Both the position numbers and the translations under genes were made by a program. Below, one piece after another: positions 44,819 to 56,468 of a stretch of DNA of 64,000 nucleotides. Each line of letters opens with the position of its first letter. Position 1 is the first letter of the stretch. Source of the DNA: Lepidodermella squamata (taxonomy: Eukaryota > Gastrotricha); assembly GCA_047495785.1 (NCBI GenBank), contig JBLDXI010000009.1:186001-250000 (forward strand), written 5' to 3'. The notes beneath the pieces are model-generated. The model was not told the DNA's origin. It saw only the letters and a program-made list of their open reading frames with translations, and did not search any database.

Positions 44819-46858
44819 TCATCGACGAGGCATGGGTGGGAACATGAATGGATTGGGCGGCATTTGCGGCATGCCTGGGTTTTGCCACGGCGCTGCCGAC
44901 TGATTCGAAGCTGACAATGAGCGTGAACCCGGTAGCCCACCGAACAGAGAATTCAACTGCATTTGCACAGCAGCGGCCGCCGCAGCCGAGCCCTGATCAC
45001 CCGAGGTAGCCGGACCCGCCGGAAAATGCGGGGCCGAGGTCATTGTACTTCCCATGCCGTTCGCGAAGCCAGGCGCATGCTGCCGTGAGGACGCGCCAGA
45101 CGAGGGCGGTGCAGATGCAGCCAAGGCTGCCGCTGCGAGGAATGGAGCGAAAGAAGCGTCGAGGAGAGACGCCGGTTCTGGAGGGTTGAGCTGCCGGTTC
45201 ATGGGCTGCGCTCCGAAATTGGGGTGAGCAGAATTGTGCGCCATGCCGGACGTAATACGCATCTCCGAGGCAGATGATGTAGATGAGGTAGGTGCGAGTA
45301 GTCTCATCATCTCCATGAAGTGAGCGGGACCGGAATTGCCAGCATTTCCCAATGCTGACGAAACGTTGGATGAGACAGGCCCTCCCGATATCAAAGATTC
45401 AACGCTGCTGGCGAAGGCCTGAACAGCGCGAGCGGCACTACTCTCGTTGGCCGCCAACAGGTGATCGGTTTGCCTGCGTTTGCTATCCACGCCACCACCC
45501 ATGGACTGCTGCAAATGCATGAGACCGGCCGAGGGCGGGTTCATCAGCTGCCTCGCCGTCGATCCAAAGGGGTCGCTGTTCCTGCCCAACATGGAAGGAC
45601 CATTGGACGATAAATTACCAACTTGCATGTGAAAATTCGGTGGCCACATGGCCGCTGAGCTTGCAGCACCTGTTTGTGTGTTACCAGCGGCAGCAGGTGA
45701 CCTCGTAGGATGCCCGTCAGCTCCGGCTCGATCTAGCGGCATGCCGAGCTGCATTGCGGCCCCCAATCCGTTTCGCTGCTGCTGATGCTGTTGCTGCTGT
45801 TGCTGCTGTTGATGATGCTCCGGTATTGTCATGTTTTGCTCGCGAAAATTAGCGCCTGTTGGTAACGCGGCTTTCTGAGACGTCTGGCTTGTCAGCGCTA
45901 GAAACGCAGAAGGAAGTATTGATTCGAGGAGATTTTCTGCAGACATAAGGCAATAAAATAATGAATGAGGTAAGACTGGGATATAAATCATAGCTTGTTT
46001 ATAGCAAGCGAACCTGGTCTTTTCGTAGCGCCATCACGCGATTGCGCCAGCCGTTTGCCGAGCGCATCAGCCGATAACACATTAGGAACAGCTGAAGGCA
46101 CCAAGGATGCAGCCCGGCCGGCTGGGGCACTTTTTGAGGAATCGCTGCCGGGATTTTGTTGCTGCTGTTGCTGATATATAAACCACGCAATTCGCACATG
46201 CGCCGTACACCATATGCCGCGCTTCTATCAAACGAAACAAACAAAACGCAAGAAGACTTAGCCATTCATTGCAACAAAACACTTTCATCAATTACACACC
46301 TTCGCATCACTTGGCTGAGACGCTCCATCCACTGGCAATTTGCCAAGCCGCTGTTCGATGTTATGTTGAGCAAAATTTTGATAGGGCCGCTTCATGCCTG
46401 CCAGACTTGACGAAGCAGCGGCAACTGCAGCAGCGTTAGCGGCGCTTTGCTGGGCTGACGTGGTCTCTCGTAAATTTTGCATCGCTGCGCCCATTTGAGG
46501 GTGAAGCAAGCGATGATCGCCGAATCGGGCAGTCTACAACAATGAAGTAAAATCAAGTTATGATCTAGGAAATTGAACCCAATAAAAGCTAACATTCATG
46601 CCCAATATGCTCGTATCGATACTGGAGGCGCCGACGGGTGGGCGCATTAGAGATCCTTGACGCAGTCCCTGCGAGACCATGTCGAAAGGCCGCGGCGCGG
46701 CGTAAGGTTCGCGTTTCAGCGATGCCTCCAAGGGATTTTGCTGACTCAGCATCGACTGTTGCGCGGCGAATGCATTATGAGCGCTCAACTGTGCCATCAT
46801 TCCAGGGGCTCCAGCTTTCATTGCCATCATTTGAGGAATACTAGCGTTAAAAAGCTGT

Positions 46859-46890
<32 letters not shown>

Positions 46891-49800
46891 TTGTTGTTGT
46901 GACTGTTGGCGCTGGTCTGCCGGAAGGCGATTAGTAGCTGGCGATGGGGATGAGCGACGATCAGATGCCAAATTATGGTTGCTGTTCGAGTTTTCTATTG
47001 CTGCTCGAGCTGCTATCGCCAGAAGGCGACCCAACCATTCGGTAGGTGGATGTGCGCTATTCGGCGCAGCTAGAAAGCAGGAAATACAACAAAAGTGTTA
47101 TTAAAACTCCAAGGCGTTCACAATTTACTTTTTCCAAGGTCACTTGGGAGTTTGCTCAACGATGGTAGAGACGGACTTGCGTTGTTGTTGGTAGAGGCAA
47201 CAGACAATGGAGGATCAGCAGCGCCCGTCGCTCTGGAAATAAACGTTAAGAGTTATCAAAATGGCGGATTAGAAGGGGACAACAAAACACGCACGTTTGA
47301 GGGACAATGTTGATAGTGACATTCGTGGGAGATGGCGATATTTCCTCCTTAGGAACATCACTAACAGCTACCGCGCTTCCGCTGGGATCTGGCGATGTTA
47401 ACCCGGTAGATTCACGCATTGTGATGACAGGTACGCCATTGGCTGCACCAGACTCAGCAACCGCACGGTTAGGCGGACCATTTGATAGGTCGGTCGGTTT
47501 TTCGTCCTCCTCGTCACTGGTTCTTGCACAACGGTTTTCTGCCGTTTCGCCTTCTCCCTTATCTTGGTCGTTTGCTGCTGCTGTATCATCCGCTACAACC
47601 GACGTGTCGCCTTCTTTGCTCAAATCTACGTAAAGAACTGGCGAGGCGGCCGATGATGGCGAAGGAACAGGATCCTCGACGAAACAATCTGCCACGGCGA
47701 TAACCGGCTCACTCTTGTCGTCGGCGACATCCGCATTCTAAAATGTAAACAGTATTTATTTAATAACAAAAAATTTCCAGACTGATCAAACGTTAATTTT
47801 GTCATTAAAAAAAAGAAATTCATATTTTTTGCATTTGGCGTACTCATTAATGTGAACCTAAACGCAGCGTTATACGCATTGCTATTTTATACCGCAGAGG
47901 GAGACCGATCAACATATTTTCAACGGGAATATGAGTCAATTTGAGTAAGAAATCGTTAGCTTTATTGGCAGCGCATCAATTGTTTCTATTTTAAACTTTT
48001 GCAACCTTTCGACGCTGTACGCAACGTCGCCTGACATCGTGGTTCGATAAAGCTGATTGAAGCGCTGTCAATAAAGTTGTGTACTTTGAATCGAGGGACA
48101 CTTATCCCACTAGAATTGTGAAATGAAAAATCCACCTTATAAAACATTAGCAAATGCTACATCGGGCCCCATGCCCTCAACAGTTCGCCATAGACAGAGC
48201 GACAGAGGAGAAAGAAGAAAGAACATCTAGCTCTTACCAAATCGTCAGGGTTGACATCAGCCGCCTCCACTGTCACTGGCTGAGATGGCGGCGGAGGAGA
48301 TTGGTGCGACAAAGTCGATTCCGCAGCTGGCTCCATGGCGCCCTGAAGGGCAAATGTTGCCATTAAAGCAGCAATACTCAGGGCTCAAGTTATTAAACTA
48401 GATAGATTGGCCACGAAAGCCATGAAAATATTTAACCAAACACCATATGAAATAATGGTTGGATTCATTTGCCTGAATTAAAATGACAACTTTGAGAAAT
48501 ATTGGAAATGAGCAATTCGCAGCGGAAGAAGACCTACGACAGTACTAGCAAACGTCATGACTTCCGCGTAGCGCAAAGAGTGGAAGCGCATATAGAAGTG
48601 GGCGAGCCAACGCTAAACTGGCGAGCAGACATCCTCTTTCTTGAACGGGCCACGGAAATGCTCGCAATGAGTGCATCTAAAAGGCACACGATGGATTGAT
48701 GAATATGACGCGCTGACCGCCGCAGATTAGGCCAGAGCTATGGCGCAAGTCTCATGTGGAAACATTTTCACATTTCAAGTAACGATGACGAATGATTTGA
48801 AGGTGATAATAAACTAAAACAACCAACGAATCTTTAAGGAGGATAGGACAGGTAGAGTTGGGAAGAATCCTGAGCGCCTGCTTGTTCATTTGTAGATTTT
48901 GAATTAACAGCGATGTAAATAATAAGCGCGGCAATAATTCGAATTTATCGTGGATAAGCAATAACAAGCACTCACAGAAGCAAACCGGCGGGCCGCAAGG
49001 AAGACAAATAACGGAAAGAGGCGAAATGCATGAAATGGTTGCAATATTGGATGAGTCTAGCACGCGATCGTCTAAAATCTATAGCTTTATATCCTGCACC
49101 GTCGGAAAAAATGCATGCACGAACTACTGAAGGGAAGTTGTCGCTGAGATATTGTAATAGGGCGAGAAGTTCATCCACTGCAGAACACAACCCCCAAGTT
49201 ACCACACTGACATTTCCTAGTTTCGCCAACTTAAAAACAGTTTTGCTGATTACAGATGCGTATTTTGGCGTGATCGATTGCACTGAGCTAGTAAGTATGA
49301 CATCTTTGGAAAGGCTGACCGAAAAAGCACGAATAACTACACATGCAGCGAGACCAATAAATCGAACACATTCTGTCAACTTCCTAAAATAATGAGCACA
49401 GAAATTCACAACAACGCGTAGTCATGCCAGGACAGTTGGAATGAGCCGCAAACACATTCACACAGAGCCACGAGCGAGTGTGAAAACTGCGCAGGTGCGC
49501 GGCGGTCATAATGCATTCCCATGAAAGAACCAAGTCTGGCACCGCCCGGCGCATCGCACGTCTTAAATAATTTATGATAAAATCAATAAATAATTCAGCC
49601 CTTATTTTGCAAAGCCAATCAAAGACCAATGTATTGCACGGAAATCGCCATGAGAACAGGTATGAGCACGAGACAGATACACTAGTATAAGAAAGGGGAA
49701 TGACATGTGAATACGCAGATACAAAGCGGTAGTGACGAGTCAAATAGCTTCTAATACAGTGAACGCAGGCTGAACTTCCGTATCTGGCGGAATCAATAGC

Positions 49801-51156
49801 TCAAACAATTTGTGAGAACGGCAAAAAATGATGGATCTACGTGCCGTCTTATTCAGTTTAACTCGCCGCGTCGAGTCAACATCACCAATGGGAAGTCGTA
49901 ACACCAATCAGTGGTCGAACGATGCCAAGATCCAAGATCTAGTTCGCAGCAAGGACAATTTCAAAAAGAACAAGACGTATGCAGCTTTTCTCATTTATTC
50001 GAGGGGGCAGACGAGAAGATCGCGCACGTGTTGAAGAAGGTACCAAGAACAGAGACGACGATATGTCATACGATATTCTAATGCATGTGCAGCATCAACA
50101 AACGTCTCCGATAACAGATTAGCGAATGAGCATGCGCAGCGCTCGCTCATCATCTTCTTCCTCAGAAACAACTAGGCAGATGTAATTTTATACTTGGCAC
50201 TAAAAGCATATGACCGAGGAAAATTTTGTTCGTGAGCGCCTCGCCGAGTGTATGAGCGAAAAATTAATTAATCTCCCTAGCGCCAGTCTAGCATTGCGTA
50301 GGTTACACTGCTAACAGACACGAGCGAAATGACTCGGTTAGAAGGAAGTGATAGACTAACCTATACAGCCGCAGAAAACACTACTATTAGCCATGTCGCT
50401 AACAGGCGGAATGTAAGCTGAATTTAGGTTTCCGTCCCATCATAGCATTAGATGAGTGCCGATATGATCATGCTGTAAGCGTTTAAAACTGCTTACACAG
50501 CTGGCTCATCAATAAATAAACAGAACCCGAAGCGTCGCGTTAGTAGGCGATAATTTTGCCGGCACCTTAATTTTCTTAGCCAAAGTAACTAACCCGGTTT
50601 TCCGACGATTCGAGTGGGCTGCCAAGTCGTTGCGCCGATGATGATTCAACGCCTTCATCTGAAAGGAGAATTTGTCAACGAAGTAAAAATACGTCAACGA
50701 AGACTAACCTGATAAATGACGCGATGTTTCGGATTTCGATACTGTTTGAGCAGCGGGCAGATAGGCTGAATCATTATTAGCGCGACTACTATCTTCGGTG
50801 CGTTTCCGACGCGGATTTGCACTCTGAGTAGGTAAGCGTCGTTTATTTTTTGCAGTTACATCTGCATCAGAGGGTCTGGGTGGTTCAAGCTTTGAAACGT
50901 AAATCTGAACAGAAACGTCTTAAGTTTACAACCAGGCTGACTGTCGCATCAATACCTTCAAATCTCGCAGGCTTAGAAATGTTTCAACTGCAAAGCCGTC
51001 TATGATGCATTCTTCTACCTCGGCGGCTAGAACAGATGCTATCGCCGAATCGGATTCATCGCTAAAAGGAATCATGTCGTGGAACAGCAAATTTTTCTCG
51101 CTGTTGGTCGAGTTTTGAGGGAATAATTGAGCATTTTCTGAGAAATTATCGACCAT
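44819..51156 (-). CDS. AUTS2: AUTS2/FBRS/Tay-bridge family nuclear protein
   Basis: Ten exons: 51156-50956, 50904-50709, 50658-50594, 48342-48238, 47737-47295, 47232-47129, 47069-46594, 46533-46300, 46224-46014 and 45936-44819, predicting about 1,050 aa (human AUTS2 1,259). Two blocks identify the family. One is near the N-terminus: EECIIDGFAVETF at residues 49-61, followed by a basic stretch (KNKRRLP). The other is KRGIWCTAHVRIAWFIYQQQ from residue 609, equivalent to the KWCAMHVHIAWQIYHHQQ segment of AUTS2. The rest is low-complexity: polyGln (about 46850-46900 and 45780-45815), Pro, Met and Ser. PTDLS at residues 270-274 fits a CtBP-binding PxDLS motif (inference). AUTS2 works with variant PRC1 and p300 in neuronal gene control; Drosophila Tay affects locomotion and brain bridge structure. 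The 2.25-kb intron 3 is unusual here and may hide an exon. The exon 9 join is confirmed because it recreates the conserved block. Confidence 0.85.
48343..50593. other. Long intron of the AUTS2-like gene
   Basis: A 2.25-kb gap between phase-0 donor and acceptor. It contains overlapping opposite-strand frames of 145 codons (48972-49409, minus) and 120 codons (49030-49392, plus), plus a 119-codon minus frame (49384-49743). None shows a domain or matches AUTS2, so they are not called. An alternative promoter or nested gene cannot be excluded. Confidence 0.45.
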
Positions 51157-54100
51157 TTAAAATATGAATCTAAAAATGAAAATAAAAATGCTTCAACAAA
51201 CTTCAAAAGGTATTTACTAGGCAAGCAGATAACAAAAATGAGCACACAGGCTGAGTATTATCAAATAATTGAAATTCGTAAGAAACTGTCATGTAAAGCG
51301 GTAGAGACTAGGATAGGCTGGCAAGACAAGGTGAAAAATAATAGCACCATCCGATATATATATTGAATCGGCAATTTTTCTAAGCAGTTCGATGATCACC
51401 CGTTAAAACCGTGTTGAGCGACTTTCAATTGAAACAATGAGCTGTCCGGCTGAAATGGAGCGAAACATGTGATTTAGCGGCAATAAACTTCAATATTACC
51501 CTTGCTCAGATATTCGTTTTTGTTGCGAGACGAGTTGAAAATTTGACCTTCAACATCAGCCGCCGTTTTAGGTAATTTTAGTCCAGACAATGTAACAGCA
51601 CTTTCGCTATAAATTATGATTCAACTTTAAATGGTTATGAATATTTATTTCAAGAGATCTTACATTTTTTGAACAGTGTTCTGGCGTAGAGCCGGCGTGA
51701 TATCTGCCTTGTCTGACATTTTTGGAGTAAAATGGAATAGCTAAACAGAGGATAAAGGTACAAAAATGTTCGAATTTTAGAAAGGCTGTTGCACGAAGGG
51801 GGAAGATGTATTAAATGATCGATTTCAGCATCAACAGCAAAGCTCATCATCAACATTTTAACCAACTTACATCCAACACAGCAAGATGCAAGCAATTGCA
51901 CACGGGAATTGCCTACTTATGCGACATTACTTGTAAACATCAAGCTCGCTCCATGAAAATGACCGACAGGAATGGGAGAAGAAATCAGACACCTAGTTGC
52001 TCATAAGTAACCAGAAAACTACAATTCAGACCTGTCGCGAAACAGATGATGGAAGACGAAATATTTTTAAATTACATAACAACGCGATTATATAAAATGC
52101 TAATATTATGCGTCAGCTGTGGATCAACAGGTTGCCAAGGAGCCATCCGATCATTCATGTCATTTTCAGGGTAAAATTCCTGCAGCATATCTCATTCTTT
52201 CCTTTAGGTATCCGCAATGGTTCACGTTTTTCGCAAGAGCAAAGGTATTGTCTAAAGCTGGGCCTCAGTCTAAGATCTAATTTGAGCTATTAAGAAATAA
52301 TGCATACATTTTATGCTTAATATCTTCAGCTTCTTTACTTCTTTATCAACGAATCACAGCTAGGCGTTTTGAATAAGGATAACTTTTCAATTCATATTTT
52401 AAACCTCGACAAGCTAGTAAGTATCTAACGCTCCTCTGTACGGTTTTAAAAGGTGTATTTTGACAGTTCGAGTCAAGGCAAATAATAAAGAAAAAGACGA
52501 GATTGAAGTTGGGGGCTATGTTAGGATTGTTCACAGGGGACCACCGAAATTTCAAGAGCCGACATAGTACCATGATGTACCCGAGTTCAACAACGAGCCA
52601 TTTAAATTATTTAAAAATGCCCACCTTTCCCACAAATAACTTTGGCAATATTATGAAAACCTGAAAAATAACATGGAAAATCATTCATAAAGAAAAGATT
52701 CAGAAAAAAGACTGGCCCCTGGACAGCCAAACTTTTCATTTCGACGAGAAAACCCAGTCATATTCAAAGTAAGGTTGTTACCAACCGTCTCCGCTCAAAA
52801 TCTGGTTTTTAAATTGGACAGAATGTCACCGATTTACTAATTTACCTCGCTTCAACTAGAGCTATCTTTTTTACTTTGTGACGGGGCAAATTTCATAAAA
52901 TATCAAGGGATAAGGAATACTACTCGGCTAAGACTGGCGCATCATATGGAAAACTGGTTTGCTGACTTCAATTACGATAGGTAGAGAAAGAAAGATATAA
53001 AGAAAAGGAGAATCGGGATATCAACTCTTTTCCTCAAGCCAACGTCGAGCGCTGTAACGATTTCTTTTTTCTTACTTCTTTCACATCAGCTCCCAAAGCG
53101 GCTTTCTGAATCTCCTCCGGTTGCTCCGGTTTGGGGCGTTGGATAAATAAGCGAGGGAGATATAAATCCCATGATCGATTAGAGCTGAGCGACTGCAACA
53201 TGTACGCCAAATTAAAATGTATTGCTGGCTAAGGAACCTGAAGAGTGTTAACTGAGATCATTACACAGGCATTGGTCATCAATCTTCCAACCGGGAATCA
53301 GAATCGTAAGCAAGAGTCGTAACAGTAATATTGTTCAAGCAAACAAGTTTGGTTGCATGCATATATGCAACATTCATCGCTCTTTTCAAACACTGATGGT
53401 AACACGCCAATACCTCATCCCTCATCCCAGGGTGCCATGGCGATTGAATGATATCCAAGTCATGTCAAGATCAGGGCACTATTGCATATAATTACAGTAG
53501 AATTTCGAATAGGGCGTTACCTATGCCAATTTTTTGGGGTGAGTGCTGGGGTTTGAGTGCATAGAGCATACTCTTGGCTATGGATGGATGGATGGATTCA
53601 TAAGCCCAGTCGCCAGTCGCCAGTCACTAGTCGCCCATCGATATACTTGGGCATCAGTTTGTTAGTTTAGAACCCGAGTCACCGCTGTGCCGAATTTTTA
53701 CACGGGCCTTGTGGCACAATCGCGCAAAAATAGATAACAGATCTAATTCTCGTACCTACCCAGTATTGCCACCACTGAATCGTTAGCGGTAGCATCAGCC
53801 ACCACCCCAGGCTTTATTGGTAGAGACCATACTTTCCCACAGATCAGAAGTTAAAAATAATTCATGATGTTTAGTTTAAAATGCAGGATCAATCAGCAAT
53901 CTTATCTCGGGCGTCGGGCGGGGCTAGAGGGAAAACCATTAGACATTACACGATATCGGCAACATGCATCATGCATCAGGTCTCACAGAGGGCCTTCGGC
54001 GACGAAGAAGACGTCGAAGAACGAAGTTGAAATCCTACGTTTTCTTCCTACTTTTTTATATATTTTTTCCGGTCAAAAGCTTCTTCTCTTTTCTGTAAAA

Positions 54101-54319
54101 TCCATATTATTCTTACAAAAATTATGCTTATTATTTTTGTTTATTATTATTTGATTTTGTATCTGATTTGAGCCGCAGTTGTTAAGCCTTCCAAAACCTC
54201 CGCGACGCTCGGGCACGGCTGACAGATTGAGCGCTGCTCGACCGCTAAAGCTAGTCGAAACATGGAAAGTCTATCCTGCACACGACCAATTGTTCCCTTG
54301 GGGACTTTGAATCATTCAC
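51157..54319. other. Intergenic region upstream of AUTS2-like gene
   Basis: About 3.2 kb. No supported gene. Contains a (GGAT)n run near 53583-53597 and a short tandem repeat built on AGTCGCC at about 53608-53635. A single-arm match to the CFAP221-intron MITE lies at about 52945-52980. Confidence 0.45.
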
Positions 54320-54826
54320 CCTCAAATTCACCGAGAAGGCCGACGGTGATCGAATCATTATTGGGGGTGATTTCGACGGCGCCAAAGCCCAGCAAAAGCC
54401 GCGTTTAAGAGTGCGAAGCTGAAGCTTGGTCTGCCTGACTGCCAAGTCACTAGCTAAGTGAAACCAGTGAAAACCAAGCTCAGCTGCCTCTGTCACATCG
54501 GGCTGCCTAATTCGATCGAAACGTCTGGGTCCAGAACGTATGAGCCTTTTAATGATTCCTTGGTTTGTTTTGTTCCTCCGCCCCAAAGATGAAGAAGCGA
54601 CTAGATAACAGAACCACAGTCTTCCGCACTATAAGGAAGCTTAACGAAGTCTTCATGGAATCGTTCTTAGCGGACGACTCGTCAGTCAACCGGCCGATTG
54701 CGAAGGCAGAGAAAGATGTTGATCGCTACGCAAACCACATCATCAACTCCTTTATTCAGTTGCTCGATCGCCATGCCCCTAAGGTACACATCAAAACAAA
54801 GAACAGTGTGATGGTTTCTGCCTAAG
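54320..54826 (+). mobile_element. Decayed LINE endonuclease/linker fragment
   Basis: At about 54338-54376 one frame reads ADGDRIIIGGDFD, the catalytic GDF(N/D) block of an AP-type LINE endonuclease. At 54565-54825 the frame DVDRYANHIINSFIQLLDRH then APKV matches the endonuclease-to-RT linker of Jockey/CR1-type elements. The two pieces are out of register and no reverse transcriptase follows, so this is a relic. Confidence 0.55.
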
Positions 54827-56468
54827 CCATCGAGACTCCTAATCATTCGGTCGTGCGATCCATTGAATTTTGCGCAACTGTTGCTTTTGCCGAGGTAGAT
54901 GACCAAGATTATAGATTATGGGATTATGAGAATTATAGCCGTAGTCATTAGAAACGATGCAACTGGTGTGACAAGGCCATTTTTTATTAACTTTATTAAC
55001 CTTATGATAGAATGCGACATAGAATGCGGCAACATTTGTTTTGGAAATAATCACGTTGTACTTCTGCTCTGTTTTACTTACACACTTTGCCAATTAAGTT
55101 TCGCTGGGAGATTGATATGCTCCCACTATTGAAGTTTGAACTAATAATTTGTGGGGTCGTGAAGTTTACCTCTGCAATTGTTGTGCTATTTTTCCCTCTC
55201 CAATAGTAGAAAATCGGGGCCGATCTGCCGATATGGGAACTGCATTTTCAATCAGGCCGGATAATTTTAAGACGAAAATGAATTTACATTTCCCATTGTA
55301 ACCCGAATTCAAGCCACTTTCTATGAAAAAACTAGAAAAATAACAGAAAACATTAAATATGCGAGCGTTCATCATGCTTTATTGTTTTCTCAATTTTAAT
55401 CCAAGTATGGCAGCATAAATACCATCTGTGATACTAGATGTCATTAAGATAAAATAGCAGAGGTCAAATGTCCTCATTTTCGAATAAACGGCACTTATTT
55501 TGCGCGTTCATTCGGTTTCGCATATTTTTATATCATACAATAAAGAAGCAGATCAGGTTCATCAGTTCAGGAGCTGCGATCATTCACTTCAAGTTCATTC
55601 CAACTCGGTCATATATTTAGGTAGCAAGTCAATACTTTTGATTATTTTGTTGCATGATCATTTCATCAGAACGCCTTGGTCACAAGGCGCTGAGAGACGG
55701 CCGCTCATGCCAGCTCATGCGATGTAAATGATAGTTACAAATAAATAATGCTAGGTACAAATATGGCGATATTGCGCAGCGCCTCATCGTCTGCGCAATA
55801 ATATACCGTCCGAGATAGCAAGTATGAGAAATTCAAGTCGAAAACATTGTAAATCATCGATGGGTTGGAAAAGTAAATTGGCGACAGGAGAAAGAGCGAA
55901 AATAAAGAAATTGTGTATTCGTCAGCCGCTTCCATTCGCATTTGCATTACTTTGTGCGCTGCATCATATCAGGTTTTCATCATATTTTTTTACAGAAGGT
56001 TCTCCGAGCAAGCAAGGCCTGACGCATAAATTTTACTGGCCAAACTAGTAAAAATCTCAACTTTCCCCGATGTATAAATTATCAACCTCCGAGCGCCCAA
56101 GATTCATTGTATCGATACAAGTCAAATGCTCCGTTTCGATTCTTCACTATTGCGCTAGCGAATTTTACTTGATCCAGAGTAACTCCTTTGCTTTGCGAAA
56201 AAAATTCGTTTATAAGGCACGAGTTAGTGACCCGGTCAGGACGGAGACTCAAACTTTCAAGATGTGAGCTCAACGAGAAGCACCGTCGTCTGTTTCTTCA
56301 GCGAAATCTTGTATAGTGTGTAATGAATTAGCGAGGATAAGGCTGTGGATTTGACGTGGAAATCGTAATTCATGATTCAGTATGCGAAGAGAGATGCGCG
56401 ATGAGTAAAACAAGGAGCAGGCGACATGATAAGATACACACAATATGTAGCATTGATAGGCGCCTAAT
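54827..56468. other. Intergenic region 3' of the PTB-domain gene
   Basis: About 1.6 kb, AT-rich, with only short unrelated frames on both strands. No gene or repeat assigned. Confidence 0.5.

Noticed and set aside
44695-44940. 81-codon ORF at the 3' end of the AUTS2-like gene
   Set aside because: Alternative frame of the terminal AUTS2 exon and its 3' UTR.
52945-52980. Second copy of the CFAP221-intron MITE
   Set aside because: Only one arm is visible; I could not find the partner arm or ends, so it is mentioned but not annotated.
54251-54586. 111-codon minus-strand ORF
   Set aside because: Antisense to the LINE endonuclease relic, where the plus strand carries the recognisable GDF motif.
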